Positions 40,944 to 48,767 of a stretch of DNA of 64,000 nt are shown here, in pieces. Both the position numbers and the translations under genes were made by a program. The notes under the pieces were generated by a model. It made no database searches. It saw nothing but the letters and a program-made list of their open reading frames with translations, and was not told the origin of the DNA. The stretch is taken from the NCBI GenBank assembly GCA_964650485.1, contig CAZYTX010000012.1:12381-76380 (forward strand), written 5' to 3'. Each line of letters opens with the position of its first letter. Position 1 is the first letter of the stretch. The stretch is from CAZYTX01 sp964650485. Lineage in GTDB: Bacteria > RBG-13-61-14 > DATKZS01.

Positions 40944-41010
40944 TCATAGTAAGTGGAGGAAGAGATAAGCTTTTGAAGGTATAATAACGGGAAGGGGTAC
41001 CATATAAGTT

Positions 41011-41340
41011 ATGACCACGAAGTCTGATGATACCAGTAAGGTCGAGCTTTCTTCCCTGGAGTACGTGATACATCTGGGGTCGCACGGCAACCACGTTCTT
41101 TTCGACAACGAGCGCATCAAGGAGGCCTTTCTGAAAAAGGGGGAAGAGCTCACCGAGGTTGACAACCAGGTGGTGGGCCAGGTGCGCAAGGCCATAAACG
41201 AGGTCTTTTCAATCCCCGAGTTCGAGGGCAAGCGCGAGTACATATCCAGGCTTCCCGAGGACGTGCAGGACATTCTCATCTACCTCTACTTCCAGATGAT
41301 CGAAAAGAACGTGCTCATGAACCAGAAGCAGTATCATTGA
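41011..41340 (+). CDS. small protein of unknown function
   Basis: Not recognised. A 109-aa soluble protein without signal peptide or Cys pairs. Mixed charge, with segments LEYVIHLGSHGNHVLFDNER, VVGQVRKAINEVFSIPEFEG and ISRLPEDVQDILIYLYFQMI. The last part is likely an amphipathic helix; the middle resembles a helix-rich adaptor. Codon usage matches the neighbours, and a TATAAT (40980-40985) and AAGGGG precede the ATG. It is followed after 82 bases by the AMMECR1 gene. Could be part of the holB-PSP1 run, but no function can be assigned. Confidence 0.7.
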   Translation: MTTKSDDTSKVELSSLEYVIHLGSHGNHVLFDNERIKEAFLKKGEELTEVDNQVVGQVRKAINEVFSIPEFEGKREYISRLPEDVQDILIYLYFQMIEKNVLMNQKQYH

Positions 41341-41422
41341 TCCCTCGATCGAACCCCTTCCTTCTCTTTCAAAAATAACGGCGGCGGGCGAAAAAAGCCT
41401 TTGTCCCGGCAGGGAGGCGCCC

Positions 41423-41998
41423 ATGACCGAGAGCATGCTCTCAAGAGAAGACAGGCGCACATTACTTAAAATCGCGAGAGAGGCGATCGAGGTCTATGCC
41501 AGGGAAGGCAAGGTCCCGCCTCTGCCCTCGCCCCTGCCAAAGTCTTTGCAGCAGGTTCAGGGCGCGTTTGTGACCCTGCACAAGAAGGGCATGCTCAGGG
41601 GTTGCATAGGCAACTTCATAGGCGAGGACTCGCTTGCAAGGACAGTGCAGAAGATGGCTGTTGCCGCGGGGTGGGAGGACCCCAGGTTCCCGCGGCTCAA
41701 GGAGAAAGAGCTCGGCCAGGTTGACATCGAGATATCGGCGCTCTCTCCCCTCCGGGAGATAAGCGACCCGGGCGAGGTCGAGCCTGGCAAGCACGGCGTG
41801 TTCATAACCAGGGGATTGCAGCGGGGCGTGCTCCTGCCCCAGGTGTGCACGGAGCAGGGATGGGACAGGGACGCCTTCCTCTCCCACACCTGTCTGAAGG
41901 CCGGGCTGCCGCCCGACGCATGGAAAGACGGAGATTGCAGGATCGAGGTTTTCAGCGCCGAGGTGTTCGGGGAGCTGGAAGAGCCGCATCCGCAATAA
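41423..41998 (+). CDS. AMMECR1-domain protein (AmmeMemoRadiSam system protein A type)
   Basis: A 191-aa cytosolic AMMECR1-family protein. The core motif FVTLHKKGMLRGCIGNFIG (about residue 50) with the conserved RGCIG is diagnostic; other family pieces are WEDPRFPRL, DIEISALSPL and GVLLPQVCTEQGWDRDAFL. In many bacteria this gene sits with Memo and a radical-SAM gene, but neither is present here, so it is a solitary copy or its partners are elsewhere. Biochemical function is unknown, though the conserved Cys suggests chemistry on a modified residue or nucleotide. A GGGAGG ribosome site precedes the ATG. Confidence 0.92.
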   Translation: MTESMLSREDRRTLLKIAREAIEVYAREGKVPPLPSPLPKSLQQVQGAFVTLHKKGMLRGCIGNFIGEDSLARTVQKMAVAAGWEDPRFPRLKEKELGQVDIEISALSPLREISDPGEVEPGKHGVFITRGLQRGVLLPQVCTEQGWDRDAFLSHTCLKAGLPPDAWKDGDCRIEVFSAEVFGELEEPHPQ

Positions 41999-42031
41999 GA
42001 CCGGCGGGCCGGAAGCTGAGCGAGGATGTTG

Positions 42032-43015
42032 ATGGAGAGCACGCACCAGGCGGCGAGAAGACTGTTAAAAAGCGCGATTGACAAGGGCAAGCTATCGCAC
42101 GCCTACCTTTTCGCAGGGCCGGAAGGGTGCGGCAAGCGCACCCTGGCCATGGAGTTCGCCTCCTCCCTGCTGTGCGAGAGGGGCGCGTTCCCGCCCTGTC
42201 TATCCTGCGGGGCCTGCAAAAGGGTCATGGCCGGCACCCACCCGGACGCCGCCATCGTATCCGCGGAGGGAAGGAGCATACGCATAGACCACGTGCGCGA
42301 GCTCTCCGAGAGGCTCCACCTGCACAGCTTCGAGGGAGGATACAAGGTCGGGGTCATAGTCAGGGCGGAGAGGATGACCGAGCAGGCGCAGAACGCCTTC
42401 CTGAAGACCTTAGAGGAGCCGCCCCCCTACACCCTGCTGGTGATGACCGGGACCAACCTTAACAGGGTCCTGCCCACCATACTGAGCAGGTGCCAGGTGC
42501 TGAGGCTGGGGCCGCTGCCCGAGGCCGTGATCTCGCAGATGGTGCAGAAGGAGAGGGGGCTCCCTGCAGACCAGGCCGCGCTGCTGGCGGCCCTGTCGCA
42601 GGGAAACGCCAAGAGGGCGCTCAACATGGACCTGGAGTTCGTGATCGAGTTCAGGAAGACGATGATAAGCGAGCTCCTGGACATGGACGCCGAGGACAGG
42701 ATAAAGATGCTCGATTATGCAGAGCGGATGTCAAGGGCATCGCAGCCGTCGGAGGAGCTGTTCGACCTCCTCTCCGGCTTTTACAGGGACGTGCTGCACA
42801 AGAAGCTGGGCGAGGACAATCTGTGGAACCGCGACTTTGCCGGGGAGGTGCAGAAAGAGGCCAGGAGAAACAGCCTGAATAAAATACTATCTAGAATCAG
42901 GAGCGTCCACGAGGCCAGGATCAGGGCGGTGGAGAACAACGCCAACCCAAGGCTTAACTGGGAGATACTGACCATGTGCTTGAAGGACGTGGAAGGAGCG
43001 GGAATGACGCCATGA
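42032..43015 (+). CDS. holB: DNA polymerase III delta-prime subunit
   Basis: Clamp-loader subunit, about 327 aa. AAA+ features: Walker A GPEGCGKRTLAME (about residue 29), zinc-binding Cys set CLSCGACKRVMAGTHPD, sensor NAFLKTLEEPPPYTLLVM and the SRC motif LSRCQVLRL. The ATG at 42032 is preferred to 42026 because it sits six bases after GAGG. The last four bases overlap the start of the PSP1 gene, an arrangement seen in many Deltaproteobacteria. Together with the clamp and other Pol III subunits it loads the sliding clamp onto primed DNA. Confidence 0.95.
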   Translation: MESTHQAARRLLKSAIDKGKLSHAYLFAGPEGCGKRTLAMEFASSLLCERGAFPPCLSCGACKRVMAGTHPDAAIVSAEGRSIRIDHVRELSERLHLHSFEGGYKVGVIVRAERMTEQAQNAFLKTLEEPPPYTLLVMTGTNLNRVLPTILSRCQVLRLGPLPEAVISQMVQKERGLPADQAALLAALSQGNAKRALNMDLEFVIEFRKTMISELLDMDAEDRIKMLDYAERMSRASQPSEELFDLLSGFYRDVLHKKLGEDNLWNRDFAGEVQKEARRNSLNKILSRIRSVHEARIRAVENNANPRLNWEILTMCLKDVEGAGMTP

Positions 43016-44340
43016 ACGACGATGAGACACAAAAAGAGCGCAACAAGAATGACTTGGTCGAGCCTGCCGGGGCTGACCCGTCCAGGGCGGAGGGGCCGGG
43101 AAGCGGGCGCGACGCGGACAGGGGGCCCGATACTACGGAGAATTCCGGGGCTCCGGAAGCAGAGGAGCAAGCAAAGCAGCCCGAGGTGGTCCGCGTGGTG
43201 GGCGCCAAGTTCAAGCGGGCGTGCAAGACCTACTTCTTCAACGCCGGGAACCTGCTATTCAACATAGGTGAGCAGGTGATAGTGGAGACCGACCGCGGCC
43301 TGGGCCTGGCCCGTGTGGTCACCCCGGTGGCGGAGTTCGATACCAGCCAGTTAGACGGCGAGCTGAAGAAGATAATAAGGAAGGCGCACTGGAACGACAT
43401 CGAGCGCGATAAAAAGAACAGGGCCAGGGAGAGGGAGGCCCACGAGCTGTGTTCCAAGATGATACACGAGCGGGGTCACAACATGAAGCTGGTCCAGGTC
43501 GAGTACCTGCACGACGCCAGCAAGGCGGTGTTCTACTTCACCGCGGAGCAGAGGGTGGACTTCCGCGAGCTTGTGAAGAGCCTGGCGCGCGAGCTCCACA
43601 CCCGCATCGAGATGAGGCAGATAGGAGTGAGGGACGAGTCCAAGATCATGGGCGGCATAGGGCCGTGCGGGCGCGAGGTCTGCTGCGCAACCTTCCTCAC
43701 CGAGTTCTCGCCGGTGAGCGTGAGGATGGCCAAGGACCAGGACCTGGCGATGAACCCCTCAAAGGTCTCCGGCCTGTGCGGCAGGCTCATGTGCTGCCTG
43801 GCCTACGAGCACACCCTTTACCGGGAGATGGGAAAAAGTATGCCCAGGAAGGGGAAAAGGCTCGAATGCCCGCACGGGCCATGCAAGGTGGTGGACCTGA
43901 ACATATTGGCGGAGAAGGTGCTGGTCGAGCTCGAGTCGGGAAAGACAATGTTCGTAAAAGCGGATGAGCTCTACCCTCCCGGGCAGGAGCCGCCGCCCTC
44001 GCCGGAGGAGGAGCAGGAAGAGGAAGACCTGGGCACGGAGGTGCTGGAAAGCGACGACCCGCAAATGATCGAGAGAGCGGGACACAAAAATCAAGAGCCG
44101 CAAGGGGCCGCGGCTGTGACCACCACCGGAAGCAGAAGCCGCGAACACGAGAGCGCTCCCCATGCTGAAAAGCACAAGAAGCCGGACCGGCAAATAAAAG
44201 CACAGGATAAAAAACGCGGCCAGCAGCAGGGGGATAAACCAAAGGCGATTCAACAAGAAGCAGGCAAAAAGCCGGACGACCCTCAAAAGAGGGGACACAA
44301 GCGAAGGGGCAGGAGGAAGAAGAAAAAGAAGAAGCACTGA
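43012..44340 (+). CDS. PSP1-domain protein (YaaT/RicT family) with basic tail
   Basis: A 442-aa cytosolic protein. A 65-residue acidic, low-complexity head is followed by the PSP1 domain (about 66-290): FKRACKTYFFNAGNLLFNIG, KIMGGIGPCGREVCC, SGLCGRLMCCLAYEH and PHGPCKVVDLNILAEKVLVE. The clustered Cys residues match YaaT/RicT, which in Bacillus forms an Fe-S complex acting in RNA maturation and development. The ATG at 43012 overlaps the holB stop. Residues of about 340-442 are unordered, rich in Glu, then Lys/Arg/Gln (ending RRKKKKKKH), possibly nucleic-acid binding; such long tails vary among relatives. Confidence 0.9.
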   Translation: MNDDETQKERNKNDLVEPAGADPSRAEGPGSGRDADRGPDTTENSGAPEAEEQAKQPEVVRVVGAKFKRACKTYFFNAGNLLFNIGEQVIVETDRGLGLARVVTPVAEFDTSQLDGELKKIIRKAHWNDIERDKKNRAREREAHELCSKMIHERGHNMKLVQVEYLHDASKAVFYFTAEQRVDFRELVKSLARELHTRIEMRQIGVRDESKIMGGIGPCGREVCCATFLTEFSPVSVRMAKDQDLAMNPSKVSGLCGRLMCCLAYEHTLYREMGKSMPRKGKRLECPHGPCKVVDLNILAEKVLVELESGKTMFVKADELYPPGQEPPPSPEEEQEEEDLGTEVLESDDPQMIERAGHKNQEPQGAAAVTTTGSRSREHESAPHAEKHKKPDRQIKAQDKKRGQQQGDKPKAIQQEAGKKPDDPQKRGHKRRGRRKKKKKKH

Positions 44341-44358
44341 GCGGCTTAGTGGCCAATC

Positions 44359-46545
44359 ATGATACGCCATATTATCTATCAAATGGTCTGCCTGGCCCTT
44401 CTCGCCGCCCCCGGCCCTCCAGCGGAAGAGGTTGACCCCTTTATCGGCGCCGGGGGCCTGGGCTACGGCGCGGGGTCCACCTTCCCCGGACCCTCTATAC
44501 CATTCGGCATGGCAAGGCCCGGCCCGGACACGGCCAGGCTCGGCAGCCACGTGAGCTTCCACCACTGCTCGGGATACCATTACCTGGACAACCAGGTGCG
44601 CGGCTTCAGCCACACCAGGCTCTCGGGCATCGGCGTGGTCGAGTACGGGAACGTGCTCCTCATGCCCACCATGAAATTCAAGGACGACTACCTGAAGGAG
44701 TCCAGCTACCGGGTGCGCTTCAGCCATCAGAATGAAGAGGCACGGCCGGGCTATTACTCCGTGGTCCTTGACCCGGGCATAAAGGTCGAACTCACCGCCA
44801 CCCGTCACTGCGGGCTGCACCGCTATACCTTTCCGGATGAGAGAGGCAGGGTGGTGGTGGACGCGGCCCATGCAATGCAGAGCCGGGGCGTATGTGGAGC
44901 AAGTATAGAGGTGCACCCCGGGCGCAAGGAGATCAGCGGCATGGCCCTGAACTGCGGGCGCCTCACCGGAAGGGACAAGGGGGTGGAGATATTCTTCGCC
45001 GCGAGGTTCAGCCGCGACTTTGATAAATGGGAGGTCTTCAACAAGAAAAAACCGGGGGCTTCCAAAAATGGCGAGGCCGGTCCTGCCGGCGCCTGGGTGG
45101 AGCTCGACACCCGGCAGCCGGTGACCGCTGCGGTGGGCCTCTCCTTCATAAGCGCGGAACAGGCCCGGAGACACCTTGCCACGGAGCTGTCCGGCAAAAG
45201 CTTCCAAGAGGTGCGCGACTCCGCTGCAAATGCCTGGAGTGACGCGCTCTCCGTGATAGAGGTCGAGGGCGGCTCCCCCGAGGAGCGGGCCGTCTTCTAT
45301 ACGGCATTGTATCACTGCATGATAATGCCCACCGAGGCGACCGAGGCCGGGGGACTCTACCGCGGTCTCGACGGCGAGGTGCACGAGGCCCGCGGCTTCA
45401 GTTATTACACCGACTTCTCTTTGTGGGACACCTTCCGCACGCTGCACCCGCTTTTGAACCTCATTATGCCCGAGCGCTCCGCGGACATGATGCAGTCGCT
45501 CTTGATGATGGCCGAGCAGGGCGGCTACATGCCAAAGTGGCCCACCGCATACCGTTACTCCTCTTGCATGATCGGGGCGTCCGCGGACAACGCCCTTGCC
45601 GACGCATACGTAAAAGGCGTCCGCGGGTTCGACGCGGAGAGGGCCTACCAAAAGAGCAGGTGGATGGCCATGCACCCGGTGCCCGAGTCCGCGGGTTACG
45701 AGGGCAGGGCCGGGGTCCGGGAGTATATTGAAAAGGGATACGTGCCATCCGACAAGTACGACTCGGCCGCGTCCAGGACCATCGAGTTCAGCTACAACGA
45801 CTGGTGCCTCTCGAACCTGGCCGGGGCGCTGGGCAAAAACGAGGACCGCGACATGTTCATGGCCCGGTCCCGGAACTGGCGCAACCTGTGGGATAAGCGC
45901 ACCGGGTCCCTGCGCGGCAGAAGCTCGGACGGGTCCTTCTCATGGCCCTTCCTGCCGTGGGCATGGACCGCATATTACGTGGAGGGAAACGCCAGGCAAT
46001 GGCTGTGGGCGCCATGGCACGACGTCCAGGGCATGATCGAGCTCATGGGCGGCAAAGCCGGGTTCGCAAGGCGCCTGGATGAGTTCTTCCACAAGAGCGC
46101 GGCGAGGCCCGACACCATCCTTCCCGACACCTTCTACTGGCACGGCAACGAGCCGGACATACACGCGGCATACCTTTTCAACTTTGCCCAAAGGCCAGAG
46201 CTTACCAGGAAGTGGGTGCAATGGATAATGCGGGAGAAGTACGATGACACCCCCGCGGGACTCGACGGCAACGACGACTGCGGCACACTTTCCGCCTGGT
46301 ACGTGTTCAGCGCCCTGGGGTTCTACCCGGTGGCCGGCTCGGACACATACCTCCTTGGCTCGCCCCTGTTCGGCAAGGCCACACTGCATTTGCAGGAAGG
46401 CGACCTGGTGATAAGGAAACAGGGGGAGCCCGATAAGGGCGCCTATTTCAGCGAGGTGCTTTTGAACAATAAAAGGCTTTATGAGCCGTGGTTCAAGCAC
46501 CAGGACATAGCCGGGGGAGGGGAGATTGTATTCAAAGCCGAATGA
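44359..46545 (+). CDS. GH92-family alpha-mannosidase-like glycoside hydrolase
   Basis: A 728-aa secreted enzyme with an N-terminal signal (QMVCLALLAAPGPPA). The GH92 N-terminal beta domain is marked by VDPFIGAGGLGYGAGSTFPG, IPFGMARPGPDT and GYHYLDNQVRGFSHTRLSG. The catalytic (alpha/alpha)6 part contains FSLWDTFRTLHPLLNLIMPE, MPKWPTAY, and near the end GNDDCGTLSAWYVFSALGFYPV, all typical. GH92 enzymes are Ca2+-dependent exo-alpha-mannosidases acting on mannans or N-glycans. It is 18 bases after the PSP1 gene, an odd neighbour, and is followed by a repeat-rich gap. Mannose-containing substrate is inferred from the family. Confidence 0.92.
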   Translation: MIRHIIYQMVCLALLAAPGPPAEEVDPFIGAGGLGYGAGSTFPGPSIPFGMARPGPDTARLGSHVSFHHCSGYHYLDNQVRGFSHTRLSGIGVVEYGNVLLMPTMKFKDDYLKESSYRVRFSHQNEEARPGYYSVVLDPGIKVELTATRHCGLHRYTFPDERGRVVVDAAHAMQSRGVCGASIEVHPGRKEISGMALNCGRLTGRDKGVEIFFAARFSRDFDKWEVFNKKKPGASKNGEAGPAGAWVELDTRQPVTAAVGLSFISAEQARRHLATELSGKSFQEVRDSAANAWSDALSVIEVEGGSPEERAVFYTALYHCMIMPTEATEAGGLYRGLDGEVHEARGFSYYTDFSLWDTFRTLHPLLNLIMPERSADMMQSLLMMAEQGGYMPKWPTAYRYSSCMIGASADNALADAYVKGVRGFDAERAYQKSRWMAMHPVPESAGYEGRAGVREYIEKGYVPSDKYDSAASRTIEFSYNDWCLSNLAGALGKNEDRDMFMARSRNWRNLWDKRTGSLRGRSSDGSFSWPFLPWAWTAYYVEGNARQWLWAPWHDVQGMIELMGGKAGFARRLDEFFHKSAARPDTILPDTFYWHGNEPDIHAAYLFNFAQRPELTRKWVQWIMREKYDDTPAGLDGNDDCGTLSAWYVFSALGFYPVAGSDTYLLGSPLFGKATLHLQEGDLVIRKQGEPDKGAYFSEVLLNNKRLYEPWFKHQDIAGGGEIVFKAE

Positions 46546-46580
46546 TTACGGGCCTATGCAACAGAACTATTGTCCAAAGT

Positions 46581-46602
46581 GTCCGGGAGCTTGCTCCCGG
46601 AC
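46581..46602. terminator. strong hairpin after GH92 gene
   Basis: GTCCGGGAGC-TT-GCTCCCGGAC: ten perfect base pairs around a two-base loop, 35 bases after the GH92 stop. There is no T run, so it may be a repeat unit as much as a terminator. Confidence 0.5.
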
Positions 46603-46718
46603 GGCAGGCAAGCCCGCCTAAGAAAAGCTCGTCCCCCTGGGCGTATACGGCGGCGTTTCCCCTCCCCGGGTCATGGTGCAGCGCTGGCCCGCGGCCCGGA
46701 CATCGGGCTCTCGAGGTA

Positions 46719-46768
46719 GGGGTCAAGCCTAAAAGAATTACTCTGCAAGAGCGACAGTGTATGACCCC
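46719..46768. repeat. 50-base GGGGTCA-bounded inverted element
   Basis: GGGGTCA at 46719-46725 and TGACCCC at 46762-46768 bound a short element. Both ends resemble the GGGGTCAATTTT termini of the MITE-like element at 20241, suggesting related mobilisation. Confidence 0.5.
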
Positions 46769-46975
46769 TGTCTGCGTGCGGGCATGCAAAGACAGGCAGG
46801 GTAAGTCCCGTCACAGGCGCACCCCTTGGAAAGATGATTCCCAAAACCTCCAAGCCCTGACCAAAGGCTAAAAACCCGAAGGGTTTATATCCGAATAGAC
46901 GTAGGCGCCAGCCTACGGGTGATGTGCACGGCAACGGGTCCCGTCCCCAAAGGGGGCGAACTGCGCTTATTGGGT

Positions 46976-47115
46976 ACCACAAAGACGCGAAGGACACAAA
47001 GAGGAAAAGAACTTGATGGTGTTCATTTGGAGGTCAGGGATGTCGGTCATGGTGGAGATCGTCGGCCGGGAGAATAGAGCTTTTTATAACTTGGTGCTCT
47101 TGGTGTCTTCGTGGT
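46976..47115. repeat. inverted ACCACAAAGACGCGAAG arms
   Basis: ACCACAAAGACGCGAAGGAC (46976-46995) and the inverse GTGTCTTCGTGGT (47103-47115). Same family as the repeats at 31534, 38641 and 39920. Confidence 0.55.
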
Positions 47116-47201
47116 TTTTGGACCTGCTCGCTGCGCTCGCCCACACAGCAAGCTGTGTGGGTTACCCGTCCCGGTCGTTTCAGGGCGGAGCCGGCGCCGT
47201 T
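47111..47201 (+). repeat. dispersed ~90-base repeat, copy 1
   Basis: From GTGGTTTTTGGACCTGCTCG through ACACAGCAAGCTGTGTGGGT to CGTTTCAGGGCGGAGCCGGC. A second copy with a few changes and a short insertion is at 58980-59073. A CACACAGC/GCTGTGTG hairpin is at its centre. Confidence 0.75.
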
Positions 47202-47208
47202 TACCCGG

Positions 47209-47226
47209 GTGTACGGCGCCGTACAC
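47209..47226. repeat. 18-base perfect palindrome
   Basis: GTGTACGGCGCCGTACAC, with imperfect extension CCCGGGT...ACACGGGTA on each side, directly after repeat copy 1. Possible protein-binding site or hairpin. Confidence 0.6.
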
Positions 47227-47403
47227 ACGGGTATACGGCAAAATGGGCTCGCAGAGTGGCGCGTTCTTGCTAAGGGACTGTAATCATTGGGGATCGGCCT
47301 TGGGGGACTTTTGTGGCGCTTACTGATATGTCGGCCCTGGAGGGATTCTTTTTTGCAAGATGGTCTCATATCATCTATTTTGTATGGCCAGGGAGGTGGA
47401 GCC

Positions 47404-48531
47404 ATGATATTCGACTGGCACGTTCCCACCCGGGTGATGTTCGGGCCTGGCGTTCTGTCCAGGCTTTCGGATGTTCTGGATGAGATCGGTGCTTGGAATG
47501 TGCTTGTGGCCTGTGGGGGCTCATCCATGCGGAGCGCGGGCGTGCTTGAAAGGCTTGAGTGCGAGCTGTCCGGGTTCGAGGTTTGCTTTCATCAGGGCGT
47601 GGGAGTGAACCTTCCGCTCGATGAGTGCGACGTGCTCATAAAGGCGGTTCGTGAGGTGGAGCCGGATGCGGTGATTGGCCTTGGGGGCGGCTCCGTGATG
47701 GACGGCGCCAAGGCCGCGGCCTGGCTGGGTCCTCACAGCGGGTGGATCAGGGATTTTCTTGATGCGGATGTGCTTCCTGGAGGCGGCCTTCCGTTCGTGT
47801 CGGTTCCCACCACTGCGGGCACGGGCAGCGAGGTCACGCCATTTATCATCCTGCTTGACAGGGACAAAAAGCAGAAGCTCAGCCTGGGCGCACCTTGCGT
47901 CTTCCCAGAGGCCGCGGTGGTTGACCCCGAGCTCACCCTGACCCTGCCTCCGGACCAGACCGCGGCCACCGGCCTGGACGCCTTGAGCCACGGGCTGGAG
48001 GCTTTCTGGTCAAAGAACGCGAACCCGGTGAGCGACGCGCTGGCGCTGGAGTCCATCTCCGTGATCGTTGACCAGCTCGATAACGCGTACAAGAATCCCG
48101 GGGACATTGAGGCCAGGACCTGGATGAGCTATGCGGCCATGACCGCGGGCATGGCCCTGTCCCAGACCGCGACCGCTGCGGTGCACGGGATCACTTATCC
48201 CATGACCGCGCACTACGGCGTTCCCCACGGGGTTGCCTGCGCGTTCATGATGCGCGAGGTGATGAAGATCAACTTCCACCACCTGGACCCCGAAAAGCAG
48301 AAGAGGCTCCTCTACGCCATGAAGTCAAACACCATAAGCGCGGCCCTGGACCTTTTGACCGAGCTGTACGTTTCTTTGAACGTGCCCCAGACCCTGACCG
48401 AGCTTGACATTCCCCATGAGGAGGTGGAGCGGTTCGCGGGCGAGGCCACCCAGAAGAACCTGGACAAGAACATAGCGAGCATTGGTTATGACAAGCTGGT
48501 CGAGCTTTGGAGCATGAAGAAGGGTGATTAG
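47404..48531 (+). CDS. iron-containing alcohol dehydrogenase
   Basis: A 375-aa metal-dependent NAD(P)-linked dehydrogenase of the type III (FeADH) family. The ATG at 47404 follows GGGAGGTGG and starts MIFDWHVPTRVMFGPGVLSR; an upstream in-frame extension has no features. Motifs: GLGGGSVMDGAKAAAW (cofactor), VPTTAGTGSEVTPF, and metal ligands in GLDALSHGLEAFW and TAHYGVPHGVACAF. Substrate not determinable; butanol, propanediol or methanol dehydrogenases share this pattern. It stands alone between the repeat-rich gap and the kinase gene. Confidence 0.93.
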   Translation: MIFDWHVPTRVMFGPGVLSRLSDVLDEIGAWNVLVACGGSSMRSAGVLERLECELSGFEVCFHQGVGVNLPLDECDVLIKAVREVEPDAVIGLGGGSVMDGAKAAAWLGPHSGWIRDFLDADVLPGGGLPFVSVPTTAGTGSEVTPFIILLDRDKKQKLSLGAPCVFPEAAVVDPELTLTLPPDQTAATGLDALSHGLEAFWSKNANPVSDALALESISVIVDQLDNAYKNPGDIEARTWMSYAAMTAGMALSQTATAAVHGITYPMTAHYGVPHGVACAFMMREVMKINFHHLDPEKQKRLLYAMKSNTISAALDLLTELYVSLNVPQTLTELDIPHEEVERFAGEATQKNLDKNIASIGYDKLVELWSMKKGD

Positions 48532-48767
48532 CAAAGTCCTCGGTATTCTCATTTTCGCAAATTCCGCTTTTCGGGTTCCCTGTTTTGTAAAGAAGATATC
48601 AAACTTCATGCGAAGAACTCTTTTTCACCAATCCGGAGAGATAAAGAAAACAGCCTTGAAAACAGAAAGTTAGGATTATTGTGCCCTCTTTCTGTGCAAG
48701 GGCACGCTGTTTGCTTGTAAATTTTGAGACAATTCAGGGCCACGCATAACAATTCGCGTGTATCTCT

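Larger units (their letters stand above)
46546..47403. other. 858-base gene-free region made of palindromic repeats
   Basis: No credible gene. Several small elements lie in series: a 10-bp hairpin (46581-46602), a GGGGTCA...TGACCCC element (46719-46768), AACCTCCAAGCCCTGAC shared with 40002, long-range ACCACAAAGAC arms (46976-47115), a 90-base repeat shared with 58980 (47111-47201) and an 18-base perfect palindrome (47209-47226). Open frames here overlap these repeats and lack protein-like composition. The promoter of the alcohol dehydrogenase gene should be in the last 150 bases. Confidence 0.7.

Noticed and set aside
46671..46997. 108-aa minus-strand open frame in the repeat-rich gap
   Set aside because: It crosses several repeat units, has no ribosome site and no conserved-looking pattern.
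47287..47403. N-terminal extension of the alcohol dehydrogenase
   Set aside because: The family starts at MIFDWHVPTRVMFG; the extension comes from repeat-flanking DNA and lacks a ribosome site.
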